The notes beneath the pieces are model-generated. The model made no database searches and was not told where the DNA came from. It saw nothing but the letters and a program-made list of their open reading frames with translations. A stretch of DNA of 40,693 nucleotides, taken from positions 1-40,693 of the forward strand of contig JAFGCG010000139.1 in assembly GCA_016932715.1 (NCBI GenBank). Direction: 5' to 3'. This document shows, in pieces, positions 23,590 to 30,123 of this stretch. Position numbers and translations under genes: made by a program. How positions within the stretch are numbered: position 1 is the stretch's first letter; each line of letters begins with the position of its first letter. This stretch comes from Anaerolineales bacterium. GTDB taxonomy: Bacteria; Chloroflexota; Anaerolineae; Anaerolineales; Villigracilaceae.

Positions 23590-23943
23590 TCACACCTTTT
23601 GATCGAAATCCTTTGGCAGGCTTGCCAAACCTGCCGGGGTCATTTTACCTTCTGCGATCATTTTCCTGGCGCGGGCCCGGTTTTTCTCGGTCCAGTTGGA
23701 TTTCAGCCGACGCGGTGTGAAGCGTGTAACATAGCGCTCCGCGTCCAGTCCCTTGAACCCGATCGACTCGGTCCAGCCGAAGCACATCGCCTCTTCGACC
23801 GCATCCGCAAGTTTGAGGGATGGTTTCCCGGCGGCTTTCCTGTATTGAATCAGCCAAATCTCTTTTTTGGTCCGGTGGTTCTCAGACAGCCACTTGCGAA
23901 ATCCGTCGCGGTCTGTCACGTAAAGTGTTTCGCCGATTTCCAT
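23590..23943 (-). CDS. YdeI/OmpD-associated family protein
   Basis: A 117-residue protein that matches the YdeI-like family: LYVTDRDGFRKWLSENH, KEIWLIQYRKAAGKPSL, the core AVEEAMCFGWTESIGFKGL and RFTPRRLKSNWTEKN. Members are small cytosolic proteins of uncertain function; some are linked to bacteriocin or peptide resistance. It is the first gene after the SAM-I riboswitch and terminator, although nothing in the protein suggests methionine metabolism. AAAAGGAAA precedes ATG 23943. Confidence 0.87.
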   Translation of the reverse strand: MEIGETLYVTDRDGFRKWLSENHRTKKEIWLIQYRKAAGKPSLKLADAVEEAMCFGWTESIGFKGLDAERYVTRFTPRRLKSNWTEKNRARARKMIAEGKMTPAGLASLPKDFDQKV

Positions 23944-24010
23944 AATTTCCTTTTTGAACCACTGGAGACCAAAAGAATCTTTGTGTGCTGCGTGGTTCAG
24001 GATTCACAAC

Positions 24011-24034
24011 AAAAAACCTCTCGCAATGAGAGGT
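24011..24034 (-). terminator. Terminator of the SAM riboswitch expression platform
   Basis: On the minus strand ACCTCTC-ATTGC-GAGAGGT is followed by TTTTTT. The 5' half CTCTCAT can pair with ATGAGAG in the 3' strand of aptamer helix P1, giving a mutually exclusive antiterminator. That predicts SAM-bound = terminated. Confidence 0.9.
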
Positions 24035-24054
24035 GATGCGCAAACGCAGGTCAT

Positions 24055-24217
24055 CTCTCATCTCCCGGACACGTACTAGTCCGCCGAAATTGGCACCATC
24101 TTTAGCGGTCAGCGATCAGCGTTCAGTGGTTAGGAATTAACAGCTAAATGCTAATTGCTAAAAGCTACTTGGTTGCCGAAGCGTCACAGGGTCGGTCCCT
24201 CAGCTTCTCTGGATGAG
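24055..24217 (-). promoter_or_regulatory. SAM-I (S-box) riboswitch with heptad-repeat P3 arm
   Basis: On the minus strand the aptamer shows every hallmark. P1 is CTCATCCAGAG with GAGATGAGAG. The kink-turn helix P2 is GCTGAGGGACCGACCC...GCTTCGGCAACC. J3/4 is GGTGCCAAT and P4 CGGAC/GTCCG. The binding motif GCAACC (24171-24176) and GGTGC (24094-24098) border an unusually long P3 built from four 7-base units on each side, for example TTTAGCG, GTCAGCG and ATCAGCG against GCTAA-type heptads. Genes directly downstream are a YdeI-family gene, a hydrolase, DUF5946 and, 3 kb away, metH. Confidence 0.94.
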
Positions 24218-24239
24218 CAAATCCGTAAATTGTTCACGT

Positions 24240-24268
24240 CTTATATCATGATGGGGGAGTGATGTCAA
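24240..24268 (-). promoter_or_regulatory. Promoter of the SAM riboswitch transcript
   Basis: TTGACA (plus positions 24263-24268) and TATAAG (24240-24245) are 17 bases apart on the minus strand, giving a start just before the aptamer. Confidence 0.87.
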
Positions 24269-24280
24269 ATGAAAATTCGC

Positions 24281-24333
24281 TTGACAGGTGCCTGCTTTCC
24301 ACGTAGACTTACGATTAAGGAAAAACTTAATCG
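24281..24333 (+). promoter_or_regulatory. Promoter and palindromic operator of the tungstate regulator
   Basis: TTGACA (24281-24286) and TAGACT (24304-24309) are 17 bases apart. The palindrome CGATTAAG-GAAAAA-CTTAATCG (24312-24333) lies on the expected start point and just before the ATG of the regulator gene, where a repressor would block transcription. The -35 box is only 12 bases from that of the divergent riboswitch promoter. Confidence 0.75.
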
Positions 24334-24335
24334 AA

Positions 24336-25310
24336 ATGAAAAAAGTCGCAGCCATTCATTCCTTTGGGAATATCAAGCTGCTGGCCGATTCCCGCCGCAT
24401 GGAGATTTTGCGGCTCCTCATGGCTGCCCCCGCCACGCTCACGCAGCTCGCGCGGACCCTGAAGCGGTCTCCGGCATGGATTCGTCACCACATCCTGGCG
24501 CTGGAAGCCGGGGACCTCGTCGAGGCTGGGGAAATCCGCAAGACCGGCAAGGTGACCGAGAAGTTCTACCGCGCCAAAGCAGACGCGCTCCTCTTGCAGG
24601 AGATCATTCTTCCCAAAACCAAAAAACATACTGTGATCTTCTCCGGCAGTCATGATCTTGCGCTCGAGGGGATCGCGGAACACCTTGAAAAGCATGTCAC
24701 ACTGCTCAGCCTGCCTGTCGGCTCGCTGGATGGACTTGTGAACCTGCGCCAGGGGCTTTGCCAGATTTCAGGTTCGCATCTTTTGGATGAAACGGGCGAG
24801 TACAACACGCCGTTCGTGCGTCATTTCTTCCCAGACCGCGACGTGGAGATTGTCACGCTTGCCTACCGCACACAGGGACTGATGCTTTCGAGCGGCAATC
24901 CCAAAGGGGTGAGGCAGATCGCTGACATTGCACACCCCAATGTCCGCTTTGTGAATCGCAACGCGGGTTCCGGGACGCGCCTGTGGCTGGATACCGAATT
25001 GCGAAAACTCAAAATTCCGGGTGACCGGATCAATGGCTATGACAAAATCGTGAAGACCCACAGCGAAGCCGCCAGCCTGATCGAATCCGGCAAAGCAGAT
25101 GCGGCACTGGGTCTGCAAGCCGCGGCGCACCAGCATAACCTTGACTTTGTCCCATTGTTCGAGGAACGCTATGACCTGGTCCTGCCGCGTGAGAATGAAA
25201 AGACCCTCCTGCCGCTGCTCGATTATTTACAAACGGGGACCTTCCGTACCGAACTCAACGCGCTGACGGGATACAACTCCCTCCATAGCGGCGAGGAAAT
25301 TCCACTCTAG
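24336..25310 (+). CDS. HTH regulator with periplasmic-binding-protein-like domain (tungstate/molybdate regulator)
   Basis: A 324-residue cytosolic protein. Residues about 10-85 are an ArsR/winged-helix domain (LADSRRMEILRLL, TLTQLARTLKRSPAWIRHHIL). Residues about 100-320 resemble the PBP-like sensor domain fused to HTH domains in molybdate/tungstate regulators, with IFSGSHDLALEG, NAGSGTRLWLDTEL and AASLIESGKADAALGLQAAA. Binding proteins of this fold recognise oxyanions. It lies 9 bases upstream of tupA in an operon with tupABC, so it probably senses tungstate and controls uptake. A palindrome over its own start point suggests autoregulation. The ATG at 24336 is preferred because the palindrome and promoter lie just before it. 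Confidence 0.85.
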   Translation: MKKVAAIHSFGNIKLLADSRRMEILRLLMAAPATLTQLARTLKRSPAWIRHHILALEAGDLVEAGEIRKTGKVTEKFYRAKADALLLQEIILPKTKKHTVIFSGSHDLALEGIAEHLEKHVTLLSLPVGSLDGLVNLRQGLCQISGSHLLDETGEYNTPFVRHFFPDRDVEIVTLAYRTQGLMLSSGNPKGVRQIADIAHPNVRFVNRNAGSGTRLWLDTELRKLKIPGDRINGYDKIVKTHSEAASLIESGKADAALGLQAAAHQHNLDFVPLFEERYDLVLPRENEKTLLPLLDYLQTGTFRTELNALTGYNSLHSGEEIPL

Positions 25311-25319
25311 GAGAAAAGA

Positions 25320-26168
25320 ATGAAGTTCAGATTTTCGTTATTGTTCAGCTTGCTGACCGTTTTTGCATTGGCGCTGGGTGCCTGTACACCTTCCAACCCA
25401 AATTTGATTCTGGCGACGACCACCTCCACCCAGGATTCCGGTCTGCTCGATGTGCTGATCCCCATGTTCCAGGAAAAGACCGGTTACGTTGTTCAGACGG
25501 TGGCTGTTGGCTCCGGCGCGGCGCTCAAGATGGGCGAGGAAGGCAACGCCGATGTCCTGCTGGTCCACGCGCCTGCGGCGGAAAAAGAGCTCATGGACGC
25601 CGGTTGGGGCAAGGACCGCTCCCTCGTCATGCACAACGACTTCGTCATCGTCGGTCCCGCCGATGACCCGGCCGGGATCAAGGCAGCGACCACCACCGTA
25701 GAAGCTTTCAAGGCAATTGCCGAGGGCCGCGCAAACTTCATCACCCGCGGCGACGACTCTGGCACGCACAAAATGGAGCTCAGCCTGTGGGGCAAAACCG
25801 AGGTCGACCCGAGTGGACAAGCCTGGTACGTTGACTCCGGGCAGGGCATGGGTGCCACATTGACGATCGCCTCTGAAAAACAAGCCTATACCCTGACCGA
25901 TCGCGCTACCTATCTGGCAAACAAGGATAACCTCGAACTGGAAATCCTTTTCGAGGGCGACGCCGCGTTGTTGAATGTCTATCACGTCATCACGGTCAAC
26001 CCCGAGAAGTGGCCCAAGATCAACTACGATGGAGCCGTGGCATTCTCGGAGTTCATGACTGCTCCTGAAACACAAGCCGTCATTGGCGAATTCGGCAAAG
26101 AGGAATTTGGACAGCCGCTCTTCTTCCCCGATGCAGACAAGACCGACGCGGATCTGGGTTTGGAGTAG
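25320..26168 (+). CDS. tupA: Tungstate ABC transporter substrate-binding lipoprotein
   Basis: A 282-residue secreted protein with a signal peptide ending in the lipobox LGAC at residues 18-21. The mature start LILATTTSTQDSGLLDVLIP has the TTTST oxyanion-binding motif that distinguishes TupA/WtpA-type proteins, and FITRGDDSGTHKMELSLW has the second anion-binding loop. Tungstate rather than molybdate is inferred from overall similarity to TupA. Tungstate supply implies tungsten enzymes such as aldehyde:ferredoxin oxidoreductases elsewhere in the genome. GGAGAAAAG precedes the ATG. Confidence 0.93.
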   Translation: MKFRFSLLFSLLTVFALALGACTPSNPNLILATTTSTQDSGLLDVLIPMFQEKTGYVVQTVAVGSGAALKMGEEGNADVLLVHAPAAEKELMDAGWGKDRSLVMHNDFVIVGPADDPAGIKAATTTVEAFKAIAEGRANFITRGDDSGTHKMELSLWGKTEVDPSGQAWYVDSGQGMGATLTIASEKQAYTLTDRATYLANKDNLELEILFEGDAALLNVYHVITVNPEKWPKINYDGAVAFSEFMTAPETQAVIGEFGKEEFGQPLFFPDADKTDADLGLE

Positions 26169-26170
26169 AT

Positions 26171-26250
26171 CAGTACCCAAGTAGACAGGTACACAGGTAG
26201 ACAGGTTTTTTTGCAGACTTGTTTACCTGTCTACTTGATACCTGTTTGCA
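26171..26250. repeat. Octamer-repeat hairpin element, copy B
   Basis: AGTACCCA, AGTAGACA, GGTACACA and GGTAGACA are followed by a T-rich loop and the complementary units TTTACCTG, TCTACTTG and ATACCTG. It fills the gap between tupA and tupB and ends ten bases before the tupB ATG, which lacks a clear ribosome site. Confidence 0.85.
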
Positions 26251-26259
26251 TAACCCGCC

Positions 26260-26904
26260 ATGCCAGAAATTTTCCAGATTACTCTCCTCTCTCTTCAAAT
26301 CTCAGCCCTGGCAACCGGGCTCAGTCTGATCATTGGCTTGCCCTTTGGCACGCTGCTAGCACTGGGGAAATTCCCCGGGCGTTCGTTTTTGCTGAGCATG
26401 GTCAACACCGGCATGGGCTTGCCGCCTGTGGTGGTTGGCTTGTTCGTGGCGATGATGCTGTGGCGTTCCGGTCCGCTGGGGGATCTGCGCCTGATCTACA
26501 CCCCCGCCGCCATTATCATCGCGCAGGTGGTGATCTCCTTCCCGGTCGTCACCGGGCTGACGGCGGCTGCGCTGCAAGCCCTCGACCCGCGCCTGCGGCT
26601 GCAGCTCTACGGTCTGGGCGCCTCCCGAGCCCAAATGATCGGGATGTTGTGGCGGGAGGCGCGTCTGCCCCTGCTGGCGGCGCTGATGGCGGGCTTCGGT
26701 TCGGTCATCTCGGAAGTGGGCGCCTCCATGATGGTAGGCGGCAACATCCGTCACCAGACGCGCGTGCTGACCACTGCCATCGTCCTCGAAACCGGCAAAG
26801 GTAATTTTGACATCGCCATCGCCCTCGGAGTCCTGCTGTTGACCATCACCTTCCTCGTCAATTGGGCGCTGACATGGATCCAGCAAAGGGGCGCGCGCAA
26901 ATGA
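26260..26904 (+). CDS. tupB: Tungstate ABC transporter permease
   Basis: A 214-residue inner-membrane protein with five or six helices. The EAA-like coupling loop is ALDPRLRLQLYGLGASRAQMIGMLWREARLPLLAA, quoted here in parts: LRLQLYGLGASRAQM and LWREARLPLL. MGLPPVVVGLFVAMMLWRSG and GSVISEVGASMMVGGNI match TupB/WtpB-type permeases. It would form a homodimer with tupC as the ATPase. The ATG follows an octamer hairpin and has no clear ribosome site, so translation may depend on the hairpin's fold. It ends overlapping tupC by 4 bases. Confidence 0.92.
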   Translation: MPEIFQITLLSLQISALATGLSLIIGLPFGTLLALGKFPGRSFLLSMVNTGMGLPPVVVGLFVAMMLWRSGPLGDLRLIYTPAAIIIAQVVISFPVVTGLTAAALQALDPRLRLQLYGLGASRAQMIGMLWREARLPLLAALMAGFGSVISEVGASMMVGGNIRHQTRVLTTAIVLETGKGNFDIAIALGVLLLTITFLVNWALTWIQQRGARK

Positions 26905-27647
26905 CAGCGCTGGTCGAGATCCGTGATCTGTTGGTGAAGCGCGGGGAACATCCCGCCCTGCAGCTTGATCATTTGGCGATCCAAAATGGCGAGGCGCTGG
27001 CAGTTGTCGGACCGAACGGCGCGGGTAAAAGCACCCTGCTGCTGACGCTGGCGCGCCTGCTCAAGCCCGAGCGGGGGGAGATCCGGTTCAACGGCCAGCA
27101 GGCTTCGGCGGAGTCGGATACGGCTTATCGCCGCCGCGTCGCGCTGGTGATGCAGGATCCGCTCCTGTTCGATGCCTCGGTCTTCGAGAATGTTGCCTCC
27201 GGTTTGAGGTTTCGGGGAATCGCCAGGGGTAAGATCCGGCACAAAGTCCCGCTCTGGCTGGAGAGACTCGATGTCCGGCATCTGGCACAACGGCGGGCGG
27301 GGGAGTTATCCGGTGGGGAGGCGCAGCGCGTCAGCCTGGCCCGGGCGCTGGTCCTCGAACCGCAGCTGCTTCTTTTGGATGAGCCGTTTTCCGCCCTCGA
27401 TCCACCGACCCGGGGCCGTCTGCTCGATGACCTGGGCGCGCTGTTGAAAGAAACCGCGACCACAACCATCTTTGTGACGCATGACCTGCCCGAAGCGTCT
27501 CAACTCGCGAGCCGGATGGCGGTCATCATCGGCAATCGCCTGCGCCAGGTCGGCAGCCCGGAGATGGTCTTCGCTGCCCCCGCGGACGAGGAGGTGGCGC
27601 GCTTCGTGAATCATAAAGCCAGACCCGACAGCAAACAAGCTCGATGA
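26901..27647 (+). CDS. tupC: Tungstate ABC transporter ATP-binding protein
   Basis: A 248-residue ATPase with Walker A VVGPNGAGKSTLL, signature LSGGEAQRVSLARAL, Walker B LLLLDEPFSALD and the H loop FVTHDLPEAS. It is close to the molybdate/tungstate class of ATPases but lacks the C-terminal MOP regulatory domain of ModC, which fits TupC. The ATG overlaps the tupB stop codon (ATGA). It completes the regulator-tupABC operon. Confidence 0.93.
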   Translation: MTALVEIRDLLVKRGEHPALQLDHLAIQNGEALAVVGPNGAGKSTLLLTLARLLKPERGEIRFNGQQASAESDTAYRRRVALVMQDPLLFDASVFENVASGLRFRGIARGKIRHKVPLWLERLDVRHLAQRRAGELSGGEAQRVSLARALVLEPQLLLLDEPFSALDPPTRGRLLDDLGALLKETATTTIFVTHDLPEASQLASRMAVIIGNRLRQVGSPEMVFAAPADEEVARFVNHKARPDSKQAR

Positions 27648-27827
27648 CAACCATGATCGCGGTCATCCTGGGGATGCCGTTGGCGTACCTCTGCTGCGGC
27701 TGTCCCTGCAAGACTTGTCACAGTGCCAATGATATAATTTCTCAAATAAATTTTGGGCTTGGACAGCTTCTGTCCAAAATCGCAGGAGCACACCCATCGG
27801 GCAGTCCTGCACTCCATAGGATTGACA
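27648..27827 (+). other. Leader region of the SelW-like gene with two hairpins
   Basis: After tupC this stretch has no convincing gene. It contains TATAAT at 27733-27738 without a good -35 box, a perfect hairpin TTGGACAG-CTT-CTGTCCAA (27759-27777) and a weaker stem GCAGGA/TCCTGC (27782-27810). They may form a terminator for tupC or an attenuator for the next gene. Confidence 0.45.
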
Positions 27828-28070
27828 ATGCTGAAAATCGAGATCATTTATTGTGCGGTCTGACATTACACCGGCCGGGCCGTGAGTCTGGCGGAAGAAC
27901 TGCTCAAGAATTACGAGCATTTGATCGAGACCCTGGTACTGGTACCATCAGACAGCGGCAAATTTGAAGTGACGGCGAACGGACAACTGTTATATTCCAA
28001 GCTGAGCACCCATCGCCATGCCGAATCCGGAGAGGTGCTGGGTCTGGTGCGCAAGCTGGTCGGTGAATAA
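27828..28070 (+). CDS. Probable SelW/Rdx-family selenoprotein (TGA = Sec, CxxU)
   Basis: Starting at ATG 27828 the frame reads MLKIEIIYCAV, then TGA (27861-27863), then HYTGRAVSLAEELLKNYEHL and on to GEVLGLVRKLVGE and a TAA stop, 80 residues in total. The Rdx/SelW family begins with a beta strand plus CxxC or CxxU thioredoxin-like motif and continues with RAxxLAEELL, a TLVPSxxGxFEV strand and a lysyl/Leu-SKL segment; all are present. The TGA falls exactly on the second redox position. A possible SECIS hairpin lies 18 bases after the TGA: CCG(GG)CC 27875-27881, loop GTGAGTCT, GGCGG 27890-27894. Without recoding, only the downstream GTG-started 62-residue piece would be made, lacking the redox motif. 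No selA, selB, selC or selD is in this window. Confidence 0.72.
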
Positions 28071-28079
28071 ATTTAATAG

Positions 28080-28107
28080 ACCTCACAGGTCTTAAGACCT
28101 GTGAGGT
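28080..28107. repeat. 28-bp perfect palindrome (ACCTCACAGGTCTT arms)
   Basis: ACCTCACAGGTCTT and its exact complement, without a loop, between the SelW-like gene and trpS. The size and design match the palindrome at 12798-12825, but the sequence differs. It could also act as a weak terminator because TTTG follows. Confidence 0.85.
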
Positions 28108-28128
28108 TTGTAACAACGAGGATGATCA

Positions 28129-29115
28129 ATGGCAAAAAAAGGACGTGTGTTTTCAGGGGCGCGACCGACAGGTCGCCAGCATCTGGGGAATTACCTGGGT
28201 GCAATTCAGAACTATGTTGCACTGCAGGATGACTATGATTGTGTTTATTGTATTGTGGACGTCCATGCTCTGACAACGGTGGAGACAACGCAGGATCTGA
28301 AACAGAATACAGCCGAGATGGTGCTCGATTGGCTGGCAGCCGGCATTCGCCCCGCAGAGACCATCGTGTTCGTGCAGTCGCATGTGCCGCAGGTGATGGA
28401 GCTGCATACGTATCTTTCCATGGTGACCCCCCTGGGAAAATTGACCGACCTGCCGACGTTCAAGGACAAGGTGCGGCAGCAGCCCGAGAACGTGAACTAT
28501 GGCTTGCTTGGTTATCCGGTTTTGATGGCTGCGGACATTGTGCTTTATAAAGCGGATGTTGTGCCGGTGGGCATCGACCAGGCACCGCATCTGGAATTCA
28601 CGCGCGAGACTGTACGCTCATTTAATTATCGCTATAACACGAAGGCCCTGATCGAGCCGCAGGCGAAACACACCGAGATCAAAAAAGTGCTCGGCATCGA
28701 CGGCGTGGAGAAGATGAGCAAGAGTTTGAACAATCACATCGAGATCGCCGCCACGCCCGAAGAGACGACCGCGCGCGTCCGGGAGATGGTCACGGACCCG
28801 GCGCGTATGAAACGCACTGATCCCGGGAACCCGGATATCTGCAACGTCTATACCATGCACAAGATCTTTTCGCCGCAGTCGGATGTGGAGATGGTCAACG
28901 TCGAATGCCGGCGCGCGGGCATCGGCTGCGTGGATTGTAAAAAGCTGCTTGCCAAAAACATGAACGCCCAGCTCGAGCCGCTCCGCACCAAACGGGCAGA
29001 GTTCGCCTCCAGACCCGGTTATGTGCAGGATGTACTGGATGACGGCGCGCGCCGTGCCAGGGTCATTGCCGAACAAACGATGCAAGAAGTGAGGAAAGCA
29101 ATTCAGTTGCCGTAA
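28129..29115 (+). CDS. trpS: Tryptophanyl-tRNA synthetase
   Basis: A 328-residue class I synthetase that charges tRNA-Trp. The HIGH-type motif is [14 protein letters not shown] and the KMSKS motif is [30 protein letters not shown] is the tryptophan-binding region, and the C-terminal helices end in [10 protein letters not shown]. The length is normal for bacterial TrpRS. An ACGAGG purine-rich site precedes the ATG. No T-box is visible upstream; only a perfect palindrome is found. Confidence 0.97.
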   Translation: MAKKGRVFSGARPTGRQHLGNYLGAIQNYVALQDDYDCVYCIVDVHALTTVETTQDLKQNTAEMVLDWLAAGIRPAETIVFVQSHVPQVMELHTYLSMVTPLGKLTDLPTFKDKVRQQPENVNYGLLGYPVLMAADIVLYKADVVPVGIDQAPHLEFTRETVRSFNYRYNTKALIEPQAKHTEIKKVLGIDGVEKMSKSLNNHIEIAATPEETTARVREMVTDPARMKRTDPGNPDICNVYTMHKIFSPQSDVEMVNVECRRAGIGCVDCKKLLAKNMNAQLEPLRTKRAEFASRPGYVQDVLDDGARRARVIAEQTMQEVRKAIQLP

Positions 29116-29123
29116 GAATGAAG

Positions 29124-29200
29124 AAGTACACAAGTACGCGGGTAAACACGTAAACATTTTTCCTGAGTACTTGTGTACTTGTCTACGTGTTTACTTTGTC
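29124..29200. repeat. Octamer-repeat hairpin element, copy C
   Basis: AGTACACA, AGTACGCG, GGTAAACA and CGTAAACA, a TTTTTCCTG loop, then AGTACTTG, TGTACTTG, TCTACGTG and TTTACTTT. It ends directly at the dtd start codon, leaving no room for a normal ribosome-binding site. Confidence 0.85.
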
Positions 29201-29638
29201 ATGAGAGCACTGATCCAACGCGTATCGCAAGCCAGCGTGACTGTCGACGACCACGTCATTTCCCGAATCGGGAAGGGTCTTGTCGTTTTACTCGGCATCG
29301 GTCACGGAGATGGGGAGGAGCAGGCTGCGTTTCTCGCTGAGAAGATTGCCAACCTGCGCATCTTCGAAGATGAACAGGGCAAGACCAATCTTTCGGTCCT
29401 GGATGTCAGAGGCGAGGCGATCGTCGTCTCGCAGTTCACGCTCTACGCGGATTCGCGCAAAGGACGTCGCCCTTCGTTTACGGATGCAGCCCTGCCCGAT
29501 GCCGCGGAACCGCTGGTGGACCGCTTCGTCGAACTGTTTCGCGGACATGGCGTCCCGACCCAGACCGGTCGCTTCGGGGCGCATATGCAGGTGGAGATCC
29601 ATAACGATGGCCCCGTGACGATCTGGCTGGAAAAATGA
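29201..29638 (+). CDS. dtd: D-aminoacyl-tRNA deacylase
   Basis: A 145-residue enzyme that hydrolyses D-amino acids from mischarged tRNA. Family motifs: [16 protein letters not shown] at the start, the active-site segment [19 protein letters not shown] and the chirality-proofreading Gly-Pro region [10 protein letters not shown] near the end, with [11 protein letters not shown] before it. The length is typical. The ATG at 29201 abuts an octamer-repeat hairpin and no Shine-Dalgarno is visible. It lies between trpS and a deazaflavin oxidoreductase gene, whose ATG overlaps the dtd stop by 4 bases. Confidence 0.96.
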   Translation: MRALIQRVSQASVTVDDHVISRIGKGLVVLLGIGHGDGEEQAAFLAEKIANLRIFEDEQGKTNLSVLDVRGEAIVVSQFTLYADSRKGRRPSFTDAALPDAAEPLVDRFVELFRGHGVPTQTGRFGAHMQVEIHNDGPVTIWLEK

Positions 29639-30123
29639 TCCGCAAGCCCAATGCCCTGCAAAGACTCATCCATCGTTTCGTCATGCTGCGCCCGGTCACG
29701 GCTCTTTTTGCACCCTGGGTTCATCAGCTGGATAAAGCACTACTGAAACTGACAAAGGGGGAATACACTGTTTCTGAAATTCTCGGCTGGGATATTGTGC
29801 AGCTCACGACAATTGGCGCAAAGACCGGGCAGCCGCGTACCATGCCGCTGATCGGATTGGTCGATGGCGAAAAGATCGCGCTGATCGCCTCCAGCTTTGG
29901 ACGCGCGCATAACCCCGCTTGGTATTACAACTTAAAAGCTCATCCCGAGTGCGCAGTGCAGTGGCATGGAAAAACAGGGACTTTTGTTGCCCGCGAGGCG
30001 GAGGGGGATGAATATCAAAAATACTGGCAGCTGGGAGTTTCAACCTATGCCGGGTATGAGAAATATAAAGAACGCGCCGCGCACCGGCATATCCCCGTCA
30101 TGGTGCTGGAGCCGAAAAAGTAG
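29635..30123 (+). CDS. Deazaflavin-dependent (F420-type) nitroreductase-family oxidoreductase
   Basis: A 162-residue protein of the DDN-like split beta-barrel family: [23 protein letters not shown], where the deazaflavin/flavin phosphate binds, then [21 protein letters not shown] and [10 protein letters not shown]. Members reduce substrates with cofactor F420H2 or act on flavins. It is translationally coupled to dtd through an ATGA overlap. The last 26 bases overlap the 3' end of the convergent gene at 30098. The substrate is unknown. Confidence 0.9.
   Translation: MIRKPNALQRLIHRFVMLRPVTALFAPWVHQLDKALLKLTKGEYTVSEILGWDIVQLTTIGAKTGQPRTMPLIGLVDGEKIALIASSFGRAHNPAWYYNLKAHPECAVQWHGKTGTFVAREAEGDEYQKYWQLGVSTYAGYEKYKERAAHRHIPVMVLEPKK

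Noticed and set aside
25338..26180. A 280-codon minus-strand frame
   Set aside because: Exactly antisense to tupA, which has a signal peptide and clear motifs.
27644..27730. Start of a further permease gene overlapping the tupC stop (TTMIAVILGMPLAYL)
   Set aside because: The hydrophobic start resembles a ModB-like helix and has an ATGA overlap, but the frame turns into unrelated sequence after about 18 codons. Too short to call a relic with confidence.
27882..28070. A 62-residue GTG-started gene as the true product
   Set aside because: It lacks the redox motif and first strand of the SelW fold and has no ribosome site before the GTG; the longer frame through the TGA explains the sequence better.
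28080..28107. T-box or trp leader before trpS
   Set aside because: Only a perfect palindrome is present; there is no specifier loop, no T-box consensus and no run of Trp codons.
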